DNA of 64,000 bases from Echiichthys vipera (lineage: Eukaryota > Chordata > Actinopteri > Perciformes > Trachinidae): positions 16,310,411-16,374,410 of the forward strand of contig OY829662.1 in the NCBI GenBank assembly GCA_963691815.1. Reading direction: 5' to 3'. Below, in pieces: positions 48,076-62,195 of this stretch; position 1 is the stretch's first letter; each line of letters opens with the position of its first letter. Below the pieces are notes generated by a model that was not told where the DNA came from, ran no database searches, and was given only the letters and a program-made list of their open reading frames with translations. The translations under genes and the position numbers were made by a program.

Positions 48076-49792
48076 TGGTATATCATGTTTACAGTTGTTT
48101 TTTGTTTCTTTACAACATTTCCATTTTTGTGTACAAATTAAAAATGTGGATTAAAAAAAGGTGAATGGAAAAACATTAACAATGGCTCTGTTCTATCAAT
48201 TGCCCCAGTAGGTCATGACAGTCTGGCAGTGAGCCAGCATGCACAATATCACGTCCCTGAAACTGAAGAGACTAAAATAAATTCAGCCATCATTAAATTG
48301 ATCATTTACACCTGTTGTTTTTCCTGTGACATGTCAACATGTTTGCCGTTGATAGAAGGTCTTGGTTGCAGCTGTTAGCTTGTTTGGTTGTCGTGCAGGT
48401 AATTGGTAGGCAGGGCTGTCAGTTTAATGAAGCTGAGAACACCTGTGTGCAATACTCCCCATGTTCTATACAAGTTTCCATCACGTTTCCAATAGAGACC
48501 TACCGTGAACTGTGTTTTTGTTTCTTCATCTTTTGTCCTGCAGACCATTCCCGAAACCATGAATTTGGCTAAAAGAAAGACACAAAATTACAGCTTATCT
48601 TTTTGCTGAAACGTAACTAGGTTTATTCTGTGTTGGGGGCAAATTGCTGGTCATGTAAGCTGTTGAGGAGAAGGGCGGGGAAATTCCTAAACTGGCTGTC
48701 GATCTGAACCCATTTGGACACTCTTTCGTCTTGAATGAAAAAAACAAGTAGTTGCTCCGTGTTTTTTCTCCCGCCTTAATCTTATTTTAGATTGTTTCCA
48801 TTTAGCAACTCATGCTGTGTGAAGAGTTTGGTTAATATTTGGTTCACATACATTTTTCCAAAATAGGGAAATTGGCATTTACTATATTATATATTTTATA
48901 TAGCATGCTCTTCAATTTTATCTCTTGTTTTGGAGCCAATCCTCATTTCATTTCTGAAATCTGGCTGTGCAACAATTCATTAACAGACTGGTAGGCTGTC
49001 AGCTCCTCCATTCTGTTACTGTGGACCTAAACCCAGTAAAATGATGACATCCTCCTGTTTACCTCAAGCTAACAGTTGGTCTACATAAGCCTGAGAGGCT
49101 ATGCCCCAATAACAAAGACATTAGGCAGGCAGGACTTTGAACAGGTGGTGTATAGTATAGGTGCGATTGTATCCATAAAAGTGTGCTTAAAAATGGCATA
49201 ACTATACAAAAAGAAGTGATTATTACCTGCAAATATCTACTAATCGGCTTATATATAAAAAATATATATCTATAAACATACTTATATAAAGTAAAGTAAA
49301 GTAAATGCAAAACTTACTTAAATTGAAATGACCAAGGTAATGTGATGTCCAGAGCACCTATCTACCTAATTACCTGATACTGATCCTCTACAGTGTGCTT
49401 CTCACTATTCAGTCATTTTTGATTTTACTAAAGAGCCTCACACATTTGTCAGACATCTCAGCATAGGAGTTCTGTCACTGCAGGAAGAAGAAGCTGCTTT
49501 TACAGAGCATTCCACCATGAAAACAGAAGAGAACCCTCAGCTTTCAGCATCTGTTTCAGAAGGTGTTTGTAAAGCAACTTTATAGGTTATTATATATCAC
49601 AAATGTCTTAAGCCTTAACCAGTCAATAACAGAGAGTGCAGTGCGAATGTCCCAGTGTGGGCTGTAATTTATTATGTATATAAGAGTGTTTATTTATTTT
49701 TTTGAGGTAAGACACCATCATTCCTTCTCTGATCTAATAGTGATGGATCTAATAGTGATGGACAAAATGAACAAACAACTCTTTAATACAAT
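48076..49792. other. Non-coding stretch, nothing firm
   Basis: Includes a plus-strand frame at 48339-48572 with a hydrophobic N-terminus resembling a signal peptide, but no domain or splice context. A GTAAA pentanucleotide run (about four units) lies near 49285-49308. Confidence 0.4.
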
Positions 49793-50100
49793 GCATTTTA
49801 TTTATATAGTGTCTTTCATAAATTAAAATGAAACTCTAAATGTTAAACAAAAAAACAAAACAAATTGACTTTAGTTTAAAAACACAAAACAATACAATAA
49901 AAAAATCACCAAAAGAAAGAATAAGATAATACTAGAAATAAAACAATTTAATAGTTAAAATATATAAGTACAAAACAAGTAGAAATATAAAATAAGAATA
50001 ATAGGGAAATTCATTTAAAGCAATATTATAAAACTATATTTTTTGAGCTGTTTCTTGAAACTATCCACAGTAGTTTGGCAGCTACTCAGTAAACAAAATC
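49793..50100 (-). repeat. LINE 3'-end remnant (reverse orientation)
   Basis: Starts ATGCATTTTATTTATATAGT, GTCTTTCATAAA, followed by A-rich DNA and TTTTGAGCTGTTTCTTGAAA, the arrangement of the reversed 3' end of a widespread fish LINE. Strongly decayed. Confidence 0.5.
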
Positions 50101-53100
50101 AATTGAAGCCCTTTCTCAGACTGTGATGTCTGCTACATGCCCCTCATAGAAAACGGCAGTGACATTTCTGTAACATCGTATTGAGCTTACATAACCTACC
50201 TACATACACATGGGATGCTGATGACTGGTCATGCATTGAAGATATGTTGTGTGAGCAAATGACACTGTATTTTGCAAAAAGTATAAAGACTTGAAATGTT
50301 CAATACATATATATGGATCAACTCTGAACCGATTCTGTGAAAAGCACGATCAAACTAAGGTTTTGCACTTTGTTTGAGTGCACTAAAGATATTCCACCCT
50401 TTTACAAACAAAACAGGTGGCAAACCTGAAGCGAGTGCTCTAGTTAGTAACAATTGTTGACAGTACTGTATCAAATGAAACAAAAAAGTCATGAGTTTAA
50501 TGCTCCTGAACAGAAAAAGTCTAAACAGTATAGGGGATTTCATCGGTCTCAAGTAAAAGCAGATTATTTGGCATTACTCTCACAAACACCAGTTTATAAA
50601 TGTGGACCCTATATGGATCGGCAGAGCACTAAACCATATCTATTATTGAAGCGTGAGGGAGAATTTTTAGAGCACTGTAAATTTCTGTCGTATTCATAAT
50701 TCATATTTAAATCCTTCTTGGTCCCCATTATATATTCAGATCTCATTTACTGTCATCCATGCAGACTCCCCGCCTTTATCCTCCAGGAATCTGGTCTCAA
50801 TTAATGTTCTTATCGAGATTTGGGAGAGGATTTAAAAGGATAGGTGCTTGGCAGTGACCATGGAAACACGCGGTAGGAGCGTGTGTGTGTTTTCTTACAC
50901 AGATATTGGAATAATTTAATAGTACGGCAGTGCTTGTGCACCTTTTTTTTTATCATTGCTGCCTGGCAGAGCCCTGGATGTTTTGATCAGGGCTTGGTTT
51001 GATAGCCTATGGCATCATACACACATGATCTAGGGCTTTATCTGCTTTAGGATTGATGCATAAATATTGAATTTAAACAAATGGATTGTTGAAAATACTG
51101 ACGGAGGTGTTCAATTTTATGCCTTGTTTGTCTTTTTCACAGAGGTCTAACTCGTGACCATACCATTTCTGTACTGCTGAGGGGAAACTCCACACACAGC
51201 CAATGTCTGTCGGAGGAGATAGTGTTGCAGTCACATAGAAGAATGAAAAGAATGTGGGGGTAGGGGGGTGGGGGTGGGGAGCTTCAATCATTCATCACCT
51301 CTCCCTGCACCAGTGTCACAGGGGTGGAGATTCAGAATTCAAAGAACAAAAGTTTGGGGATGCTAAAACGGCAGAAACAGAAGGGGGTTCTTTTGGTGAT
51401 TTGTCATACTTTTTGCATTGTAGACAATACTAAAGTACTACAATTTGGCTCTGGTAAAGATATTCCAGGAGCACAAGATCAGAAGTGTCACACTGATTTC
51501 CACTTGTGTTTGATTGTTCTTGAAAGTTCTAGTTTTTTTTTTACCGTAACAATAATAGAAGGAATAAAAGGAAAGCAGAGTCTGCAAACAAAAGAAAAAT
51601 TAAAAACTTATATATAAAATAGAAACAAAGACAACTGAGCATATTGGATTATCAGCTAATTATTAAACAGAGTAATGTAATTAATGCAATTGTAATAAAC
51701 ACTCACTCTTTTCCCCATCAGCTAATTTTTAGCTGATGTAGGGCACACCAGGGATGTGATGCATTATTTAACATAAGCAAACGTTATACAGTACATTTAA
51801 TTATGGGCTGAAGGGGATGCATATTTGATGGCTCATTTTTTTCTAGTGTGCACACATCTGCTAGACAAAGAAAGCTCTGCAAACAAGAGTTCTGATGCAA
51901 GATGGTACTCCTTCTCAGGACACTCCTGAAGTGACCAGTCAGTACCAAAGTCATGTCTATCAGTCAAATTTTGAAAAAATAACCTCCTCCTCCCCCTCCT
52001 GCAAGGATACATCATGTCTAAAAGCTCAGACAGCAACTGAGGAAGAGTCTGTCAAAATCATAAGTTAAGTGATACTTCTATAGCCAGAAGTGTAGGTATT
52101 GAAGCAACATTTTGTATTTACAATTTGGCTATTGTTTAATTTGATTTAATAACAGATGTAGAAAAATATGTAGATATTTAATGTATTGTTTATTTAACAG
52201 AGACAAGGCACAATGAATTAATTCACCAGATGTATGTCCAGAGAGAAGTCCTTTACAATAAGGAATTGTGCAGGAGTTAAGAAGACACAAAGAGTCTATA
52301 CACTTACTTTTAAGCTATAACCAGTGTGCAAGAAGTTGATGTAGCTACCAAGATGTCACCAATTGTTTTTTGAAATAGACTTGAGTTTTGTATTTTGGCG
52401 ATCTCAGTCTTGTTTTTTTGTTTTTTTTTGGGAGTTAGAAGAGACCTTATCAAGATAAAAGGGTGGAGTTAGGTTATCCAATATGGTGGCTAGCATTAGA
52501 TTGTTAGCAAGGTCCAAAAGTGAACAGCTGACTCATCAGGACCATCATTTACAAAATGTACAATATTGAAGACGTCTTGAAACTAGCGATTGAGACCATA
52601 AACTCGTAGAAAAATATTTAGTTAGGTTAACAAATGTAGTCATTTTTTTAGACGCCTTTACAAGTGAACTTCCTTTTGCAACCAGTGGCGTCATCCCTTA
52701 ATGGCGCTTACAAATAATGCAGATTAATGTATTAGCTCAGGCTTTGCTGTGCTTCTCCCTGGAAGTTTTGAGCTAAACCACAACCTTAACTGTCACCTTT
52801 TGTTCCCTAAACTTAACCAGTCACATAACGGTAGTTTTGGTGCCTCAGCTTCACCATTTCAGAACGTTAAATAGATAATATTTCGTACAATATCACAAAA
52901 ACCTGTACTCATCCTATATTTAAGATTTACAGAGAATGTCATATTTCATGAAATATCAAATTATTGTGCGTACGTTTCTGCACACCTGTTGATGAAAATA
53001 CATTCATTAGCTTCACTTTTCATGCCGAGAGGTTGTCTCTTGGCTATAGATACGATGAAACTATTCTTCTGCCAACCATACACAAGACAGCTGTGACATC

Positions 53101-56100
53101 ATATAAGCGCTGACATTGCCTTTCAAGGATATCAGAAGCAGGGGAGACGGCGGAATCCCTCAGCTCAAAGGCATACAGCCATTTTGTTTTCATAAAAACA
53201 AAGTCAACTGGGGACTGGTAGCAAGGTTGTGTGCTTTACAACCAGCAGAGCAGCCAACTTAGTAAAAACCTGTGGGGACCTTCTCGAAGAAGGAGATATG
53301 AGAACAGTGCACACACTGTACACTTCAGTATGCAGAGGTTAACTTGAGGATATGTATCAGTGGACAGAGCAGAGTGGAATTACCATAAATGGTCTAGAGG
53401 CAGGGAAATAAAGTTTCCACTGATTTTCCATAAATATCAAGATTAAATTACTCTGACAATGTGAAAGTGGTCGCTCGAGGTGATGAACCTGCAGTGTTAT
53501 TTTTTTACAGTGTCATTTTCAGAGATAGTTGGCAGCAGTTTTCTGCACTGAAAAATCCACAGGACACAACCTGCTCGGCACCAAACAGGCCGACACATTT
53601 AGTGACTCGTTGGTGAACAAAGTGGAGCATTTAGCAACTAAAGAGTTTTGTACAGTCACCTAAATCATTACAATTGCCTTCCAGCCCTCTCCCAAACAAC
53701 TGAATTAAAACTGATTATTCCAAAACAAATGTGTCCATCAAATATCTCACAGGGATCTAACCAGTTGAAACAATATACATTGCTATCCACAACACAAGGT
53801 TACAACGTGCACTCTAGAGCTCGGCTTTACAGTTTTACAGCTGAATATGCACTTAGGTTTGGAGCACATAATGTACCCTGGCCTGAAATGTACATTCTAC
53901 TAGTTGCTATATGGGAATATACTGTATATCTCCATGCAGTTGCTTTCTCCTTAAAGGGGAACTAAAGTAAATTAAGTTTTATACACAACCCTCAAACTGA
54001 GCGCACTTGATGTTCTAATGCAGACACTGAAATACGGTTCTCTATTCCACATACAGTTCTATTACACATCCTATTTGAAGAAGATGACAACTAAGAGGCT
54101 CCACATGATGAAGCTGACACTTTCAGAGGGCGCAGTCTGTGATGTCCCTGTATTGAAGCTTGAATTTTTGCTTCGCTATCAGTGTAAGGCTGCTTTTGAA
54201 GTGAGTTGAAAGAACTTAAATCCAATGATGACTGGGTGCACTTCCTCATCTATGACCAAACTGAGTGAATGTGGATACACAGCAAACCTAATGAGGATGC
54301 TTTTATTTCATTTTTCCTCCAAAACAGCCTTGTGGCAGATAATGATTATGTTGATCATACTGTAGTTGCATAAATTGAATATTCTTATATGACAAGGGTC
54401 GATCTAAACTGCACAAGAGACAGTATATATTTTAAAATCTTCAATTAATATTCCAACAATTTTCTTTTCATTCATAATATTAATTTATTTAAAAATTCCC
54501 CTTGGTCTATAGCAACAATTGAAGAATGAATGTAGGAATTGTTTACTTTCAATTTGTAGCATCAAAGTGGCAGGTAAATACGATTTTTCAAAGCTCTGTG
54601 TGATCTTAAGAAACCATCCATCCAACAGATTGCTGCACGTGAAGGGATAGAAGAATTGTGACACATAAAATTTTCATGCAGGATAGAAAACTGTTCAAAG
54701 GTAGCATTTACGTGTCGGAATAATGGGACTCTTCAGTCTGTTGGTCCATTATTCACCGCAGATTAAACGAGATGAGGCTGTCGAGTTCAGAGCGAGCAAA
54801 AGAGCAGAACTGTAACAATACTCTGGCCTAAGGAGACAAATACATATTGCACATTTATCAGGTCACTAATGAGCTGATAAATTATATTAAAGCTGGCTTG
54901 CTCTTCATTAAATCCCATCACGTTGCGATGTTTGTGTTTTTCAGCATATGCTAAAATTTTTTATTATCATTCAAACAGTTCATTATTTTTTCACATTCTG
55001 AGAAAATTTTAGTTACAAATGTTTACAAATTTTTAGTTACAATCCTTCCACCTTACATCGACCCTAGATCGACCCTTGTCACCTATCTTAAAAAAATACT
55101 AACGCTCACAAATATCAACTGGGATGTCAGAAGGCCAAACAGTATAATGCGTTTCATATTTAAACAGGCTGGTTTTAAAGAAAAAAAACAAAAACAACTT
55201 CATTTAGGGTTCATTGAGGTTACAGACTCATAGAAGCATGCACCTTGGACTATGACTCATAACAAAAAATTGATTAGAAAAGAATCTTGAAAAAAATACC
55301 ATAATTAGGGTAAATGTTGAATCATACCCACGGCAGCACAAGCATACTTTGCAGGCGTCAGCTCACAGATGGTGATTTGAATTCATTAGTTCTAACCTAT
55401 AAGTAACAAGATGTAACCATAACCCTGTTTTTAGCCTACCATAACATCAACACTTCATAAATAAATTTAGTTAGCTGGTAACTTTGACGCTTGTAGTTTG
55501 CCAGCTTCATTCTGTGGGTACGATCTAGGACCTCATTACCTCTGCCAAGGCCATTTTAATTTGCTTGTCTGTCAGCAGAATTACAGAGAAATGACTGGAC
55601 CTAATTTGCCTGAAACTTGGTGGAAGGCTGTAGCATGTTTGCCCGATGCACGATAAGGGCAGTCCACACCAAGAACTATAACTGTAACGATAATTACAAA
55701 TTTACAGTATTCAAAATAATTTTAACTCAAGTGAAGTCCACACCACATCTATAACGACAATGACAATGGCAAATAATATCATTGAGATCACTTTCAGAGT
55801 GATTTGATGAATGATAGAAACACCGACACCAATGGAAATACTTCCGAATTGATAGGGCATCACATTAAAACTCTATATAATGATAAAGTGTAATAAAGTG
55901 TAAGCTACTTAATGAAATCAACACCATTTCTCTCACTCTGTCTTTGTCCCTCCCGTCTTGCCTTGCTTTGTATTGCAGGCTGTAGAGAATGAGGGAAGGT
56001 GGAGGGCAAAGGAGTTTGGAAGGCAGAGTGCAGGAGAAGAACCATGGAAAGCTGAGAGTCAGTGGTGCTAATGTGGGGTCTGAGTGTGTAACCTCACTCT

Positions 56101-56616
56101 CAGTGCGCTCTGATTAAAGAATGATTTATAGGCCTGCTGAAGAGCCCTCTCAGCAATCCGTCTCCTCAATGAGATTTTTTTTCCCTTTCGAGGGGGTTTG
56201 GTGAATCAAGCCATCTTGGAGAGGATCTTGGGTGGACAATGTCAATGTGTTACTGAGAGGGAACCATTAAATGCCATAATCATGAAAGCATGGGAATGGG
56301 TTCACATTGCCTTGCACAGCCGCCAAATTCTCTCGCTAACACAAGATCATTTGAGAATTACTTCTGATAATGAGTATTTTGGATTATACTTTCCCCCCCC
56401 TCTCATCTATATTGATGTTATAATGTTGAGTTTACAATGTTCACTGAATGTTTATACTTAAGAGTACAACCTGTTAGTTGCAATGTAAAAATACAATTTG
56501 CACTTTTATCATGCAAAGCTAATGCATAACATAACCCTTAATGCATATTTTGTGTCTTCATCATATTTTGAGGTACTTTCCATCGACCTATGACTCATTA
56601 TGTAAAACCACATGTG
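50101..56616. other. Gene-empty stretch with diverged repeats
   Basis: No coding signal. The G-rich motif at 51256 lies within it. Parts at about 52350-52700 (TTTTGGCGATCTCAGTCTTG and around) and 55550-55690 (CCTCTGCCAAGGCCA, CCTGAAACTTGGTGGAAGGC) resemble dispersed fish repeats but have no partner here. From about 55655 (GCAGTCCACACCAAGAACTA) another repeat-like block with ATAACGACAATGACAATGGC follows. The remainder is AT-rich with chance ORFs. Confidence 0.45.
51256..51279 (+). other. G-quadruplex-forming motif
   Basis: Four guanine runs of 5, 6, 5 and 4 bases separated by loops TA, T and T on the plus strand. Short loops and long runs make this an exceptionally strong intramolecular G-quadruplex candidate. 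No gene is attached to it here. Confidence 0.9.
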
Positions 56617-56785
56617 AAGGGAAGGTTTTCGTTGCCACCGTACTCTACGGGGGGATTGTTGGGTCTATGTTAATCTTAACTAAGTCATAGAGTATGGTCT
56701 ATACCTACTCTGTAAAGTGTCCTGAGATAGCTTTTATTATGATTTGGCACTATAAATAAAATTGAATTGAATTGAATTGAAAAAC
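56617..56785 (+). repeat. LINE/SINE 3'-tail repeat, copy 2
   Basis: Runs from GAAGGGAAGGTTTTCGTTGC through GGATTGTTGGGTCTATGTTA and AGAGTATGGTCTATACCTAC to GTGTCCTGAGATAGC and a TTGAA pentanucleotide tail at about 56761-56781. Longer relative of the copy at 9213-9310, same orientation. Confidence 0.75.
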
Positions 56786-57099
56786 CCCTGACCTGGCCCC
56801 GACCAGCTCAGTTGAACTTTTCAACTGTTCTATTTCCTTTTTTGCAAGCATTCTTGGAAAGTATCACTTGATATGTCTAGACAAATCAAGTGAGAGATCC
56901 TTATAAAGTCTTGTTTTGATCTGTTCGGGGTCAATCAGTATTGTATACTGCTCTGATCCATGCTGCAGTGTGATTCTGTATTTGCTCTTAAACATTTTAT
57001 TAAAAAATCAACAAAGACAGATCTTTGTCGAACACTTGATTTTTTCTCAGTTAAATTTCCACCACATTGGTACGAAAGACTCATCTTCAGTGATCTTTG

Positions 57100-57385
57100 T
57101 AAGTTAGTGAGACCTAAAAGCATTCTGTATTTTATAAATGGGTGCCTTCCTATGGGATGTTTTCCCTCATGTTTTAAACATACAGTGGTTCAACCACTCC
57201 TCCAAAAACTCAACTTAGGCCCAAATGCTCTATCTAATTATAGTTTTGTTAATTTCCAAGACTCCATTTCTATCCAAAATACTGGAAAAAGCTAGCAACA
57301 CCATCCGTGTTCTATCAATAATGAAATGCAATGATCTAGTTCCATGGAGCAACATAGCACTGAATCAGCTCTTTTAAATCACAGA
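57100..57385 (+). pseudogene. L2-clade LINE reverse transcriptase fragment
   Basis: The plus frame reads INGCLPMGCFPSCFKHTVVQ, PLLQK, then NALSNY, the start of the L2 reverse transcriptase domain. It then shifts frame: ISKTPFLSKILEK is read from about 57256 in another frame and HSTESALLNH from 57353. These four blocks are in the family's order, with frameshifts and a short deletion between them. The open frame 56960-57295 is therefore a decayed ORF2, not a gene. Confidence 0.8.
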
Positions 57386-57396
57386 CATGGCAACTT

Positions 57397-57570
57397 TTAG
57401 ACAGAATTACGACCGAACGGGTCTTCTTGGTAGTATTGCGAAGTCCCCCCTTGGCTTAAAGGTAATGCTCTATTATTGTAGTTTTTTTCACATTGTTTTC
57501 TGCACCATTGCTTCCTGGTTTATTCTATATCCGGTCCAAAAGCCACTGCTACGGAGTGGGGAGCATGTGA
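57397..57570 (+). repeat. Interspersed repeat related to 41403-41924
   Basis: Shares with the reverse complement of 41403-41924 the words GACAGAATTACGA, CGAAGTCCCC, TTAAAGGTAA and CCACTGCTACGGAGTGGGGA, in the same order but with different spacing. It lies directly behind the L2 fragment, perhaps inserted into it. Confidence 0.6.
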
Positions 57571-60500
57571 ATACAAGAAAGGAAAAGATAGAGGAAAAGA
57601 TAGTGGATTAAAATAAGTAGGAATCATTCTTTTGGGAAAATGGATACCAGTACAAATGTCCAATCAATAGTTAATATTATATTATATTCAAATATCTCAA
57701 TATGTTATATATAATATAATATAATTATGCAACACTTTTCATGTGTCAACCTACAAAGTGCGCCAGTGTAAGTCCCTACAGTGAAGAACCTTAAGGTAAC
57801 AAAACATCATAATCACCAATCTCCTTATGCGGACTTTGTCGTTCTTTATACTACGTTACCTAACGTCTTCCTGAACGTCACCCCTGCACAACCTGGTCAT
57901 ACGGGTTATATACGAGTTATAGGAGTGCACAACTTATTATAGGGATAAGTATGAACAGTGAATGAGAACAGCATTCGACAGAATAATTTGGCTGCACAAA
58001 AACATCATGTTAAATGACACTGACACAACATAATCAGATTTGAATTGGAAACAAGTTGAAACTCTTTCATTGTACTTTTTCAGAAAAGAAGGATTCAATA
58101 ATAGACGAAAAATGCTTGACAAGATGGATATATCACTTGGTCTGAAGACTTCCGTACAGCAGAGGAACAGTTGCAGCAACCATGATGGGAAGTCACTGCG
58201 GACCCATCAATCATTAACACATCCTCCGCAGACTGAATCCTATGTATCAAATGGTGCCATGTTGCCATTTGTCCAAAGCGTGCTGCAAGAATGCGGTTTG
58301 AATTACAACAGTTATTGCAAAAACGAATAGGTATTCATTTCCATATTATCTCCAGTGTAGGTTTGAATTTGGATCACAAAATGACATTCCAGGTACCTCA
58401 TTTAAGATCATGCTGCATTCAAGTTTGTATTCCATCAATGTGACCTTTTAATTAACCAAAGCACACAACTGCTCTGTGTGATGTTTCCCAATTATCTCTT
58501 CCTGTTTACTTAATTACATTAATTGGAATGCACTGTATTTACATAACCCAGGACAAATAAGCCATCAAGCTAAACCTATTATTAAGCTTCTGTTAAAATA
58601 ATTACTCTGCCTATACTGTTTCCAGTGTTACTAGTTACACTCAGGAACAAACTGTCACAGCCAAGCCAACTTATTGACATGAAAAAAAATACTGTCATGA
58701 TTACAACTAAATGTGACGAAGCCTAAACTATACTGTAATAGAAGCATGGCATTTTTTGGAAGTTTTCAGAATAGTAGTCGACTGATATGGGTATTTAAGG
58801 TTTTATATGGATATTTTTTGCATCTTATAAAACACAACAATTCAAGATAAAAAAGTGACACAAAATGACTCACCTTAAATTAACATTTATTCAACACTGT
58901 TATTGTCTGCATTGTCTCTGTTTAGTATGTATTCATCATTTTGAAAACACAAAGGAAAAATGTTTTCAAAATGTTCCACTGTCGCGTGGACACCCCTAAA
59001 ACACTTAACAATTAGACTTGCTTACCATCCCACAACCATGCCAAATGCGGATCTGATAAATATTTTATTTGTCGCAAGTAGTAGGGGCTGGGGACGACCA
59101 TACGTTTTCAAACTGTGTAAGTTGTTAAGCTGATAGAAAGCTTGCTATCTTGATGCTGACATCTGCTCATAGAATGGAGAAAAACTGACAAAAGGGAGAG
59201 CTATAACTTCATTCTACAGCAGCTACACTGACAAGACTGCCTGCAGACATTTTTGTTAATCAGCCTTGTGAGCAGAGGCATCGGCCAATGTCGATTATCT
59301 CAAAATGGCATTAATTGGCCCAATTAATTGTCCAGCAGATTAATATGTCTATCACAAATTCAGATAACTAAAAATAAAAGTACCAATACAGCTATGTAAA
59401 ATAATGATTTACAAAACCTGCCTGCAAAATCCTACATAAAATCCAACAAAACTTAAAGTACTACCGGTACACAAAAATGTTGCATTTGTCAAGGTGGATA
59501 AAGTTTTAATTATACAGTTAGGGTTATACCAGTGGCTGCCAAGCCAAGTCCCCTCAAAGGGTTACACGATAATCCTGCAAGGTCATGGAAAAAAAGACAA
59601 AAAAAAACCTGCTAAAAAATTTAATTACAATTTTGGACTTTGTACGGCCATTTTTGTAAAGGGCAAAACAATTAATAATACATTTTATTTTATTTATGGG
59701 TGCCTTTTATGACACTCAAGGTCACCTTAAATGTACAATTGCAATTGTTATCTATTTTATAAGTTCACCATATGTTTTTTAATGGAAAATATTAATGTGA
59801 AAAATGACTAGTTACTATAGCTGTCAAAAATATGTAAGGTGGGAAAAATACAAAGACATTTCTTTCTGAAATGTAAAGGAAAAAGAAAAGTGCAAGTACC
59901 TTAAAATTGTGCTTGAGTATGAACACACAGTATACGTATGTCCTTCAAGATTCTTTAGTCTTTTACGATCACAACTCTTTCACTTATCTTTAAAAGGAAA
60001 AAAAAACTTTACAGCAGTGTGGCATTAATGTGGAACTTTCTGTCCTTCAATAAAAAAATAAAAAGAACCCTCTCAGTCTTTGATCCAGTCAATGACAATG
60101 CAAACAAAGCCTGCACACGGCGCACTAAGATATTTCCGCTGTGTGCTTCACTCTATATTTTCAGATTTGGCATTACAATGTAGCCCACATACTAAACTAA
60201 CCTGCCTGAATAACAGTGATTAAATTTGGCAGACAGCTTGCTCATCATTATGGCACAAGGAGAGGGCAGTCAGAGAATACTTGAAGGTGCTTAACAGAGT
60301 CACAGAAAACAACATTTTTCTCTGCTGATGAGCTTTTATAGAGCAGAGGAGAATGGGGGATGATTATATGTGAATATGACAGAGGCAGTGCTGGCTTCAT
60401 AAATGTAGGGCTAGGCATGGTAATTTGATGTTTTTAGCACCATTGCCCTCATTGCATATTCCACCTGAAGTGATTTCATGTTTCAGCTGACAACAAGCTA

Positions 60501-61875
60501 CCCTTGACTATTATACGGAAAAAAGACTTGGCAAAGACACTGAACCACCTTTTAGAATGCTAACTGACAAAACAAGTTACACCACACCTGCATTGCAATG
60601 GCTCATTCTGTTCACATCGTAGCATTGTGTCCGCGTGATTAACCAGGGAGTCCATCTTGCATGGATATGACATGTCCACAAACATTACGTCCCGTTTTGT
60701 TTTGTTTCTGGAGCAAGAGTGTTTAGCTCCTTGCAACAGAGCTGTCTCCCTGGAAAAAGTGCCAATTATAATATTAAAGCTGTCTCTACCAGTGACCTTT
60801 TTGCATTTGCTCTGTATGCTATTACACTCAATCAAGAAAGGTCAGTGGTGGATATGGGTCTCATGCAAAAATCATTTTTCCCCTTCTTGAATTGGCTGTT
60901 TGAACGATTGGATTTTGTCATTGACACAATCACATGGAATATAATCCATGTGATTTTATGCTTGATTTGGTGTTTGCATACACAAATGACTTAATGATTT
61001 ATAGCATCTGATGTACTGTATGTAGCATGTTGGAGTTTTGTAGAGCAAGTGTGCAACTTCTGTTTTCTCTAGAGCCGATTGTAAATTATCTATATAGTGT
61101 CCTGTTTGGTAGATTGTCATTGGTGGATTCATTTGGATTCCTTTTTTTTGTACATGGTCATTTATATAGAATCCATGAATATTGAACATGCTTTTAATAT
61201 AACAACTGCTATTTGTTCTTTTATAAGTGCTGGTATTTTCCATCTCGTAGACAAAAAAACACACACTGTTCAAGCCATTTAGGACATGAAAAGTGTTTAT
61301 GTATTACTTCAGATATTTAATGAAAACATTAAACATTACTATCATACTGACATCTTACTATTACACTCATTAAAATGCAATATTTTTGTTTTGATGAAAT
61401 AAATCAGTAAAGCAACTATACACAGTTTAACTTCAACCTTCAACCATTTGACACAGTAATGATTATGGTTATCCTATGAACACACTGTGACTGAACAGCT
61501 CCAAAGGATTTCACCTGCTTTGCATAGTCATTTCAGTGTTTGAGAAGGGAGCCCCTTGGTGGGCAAACTATGAATTTCAACTGTCAAATACAATGAGAAG
61601 CACTATAAATGGGTGATAATTATCATCATATCAGATAGTAGTACAAATATTCACTGACAGAATCCCAGGAAAGTCTTACTCACTCCACAACCGCATCATA
61701 TTTTATAGTTGATATATATATTGGTTGCATTGTGTTTCTACCAGGAGAAACCTTTCCAATCAACCATCCTCTGGGCACTGCAGGGACAGGGTTCTGGACA
61801 GAAGGACCAGGACAATTTTTCCATTTCTTGATACTGTAGCATAAATGCAATCTGGGAAATATAGCACTGATTTCA
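57571..61875. other. Gene-empty stretch, nothing identified
   Basis: AT-rich. Includes a TATAATATAAT-type simple stretch at about 57675-57725 and chance ORFs up to 105 codons. No domain, RNA gene or element ends recognised. Confidence 0.5.
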
Positions 61876-62195
61876 GGGGCAACTGTGGCTCAGTTGGTAG
61901 AGCAAGTCGGCCAATGTTCGAAGGCTCAGCGGTTTGATCCCCGCCCTGCCCTACTTGTGTCATGGTCGTTGTGTCCTCGGGCAAGACACTTCACCCACCT
62001 TGCCTCATGTGAATGTGCATGACTGCTGTATGTTTGAGGAGGCGATCGGAGGGGCCGTAGGTGCTGATTGTCTACCAAGCCCCAGGGCAGCTGTGACTAC
62101 TATGTAGTTTTCCACCACCATGTATTTTTTTGTGAATGAATGGAACCTGGACTCTGTAAAGCGCCTTGAGCACCTATAAATCTATATAATATCTA
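61876..62195 (+). mobile_element. tRNA-derived SINE with L2-like tail
   Basis: The head GGGCAACTGTGGCTCAGTTG carries a box-A-like GTGGCTCAGTTGGTAGAGC, and a box-B-like GGTTTGATCCC sits at 61931-61941, about 45 bases on, as in a tRNA. The body continues CTCGGGCAAGACACTTCACC and the tail CTGTAAAGCGCCTTGAGCAC, CTATAAA, typical of 3' ends borrowed from L2-clade LINEs. The head has lost tRNA folding, so this is a SINE, not a tRNA gene. Confidence 0.85.

Noticed and set aside
48339..48572. ORF with a signal-peptide-like N-terminus
   Set aside because: Hydrophobic start followed by an unstructured Cys-containing peptide with no known family; no transcript features; more likely part of a repeat.
61876..61950. 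Possible tRNA gene (box A and box B spacing)
   Set aside because: Cannot be folded into a cloverleaf and continues into a SINE body and L2-like tail.
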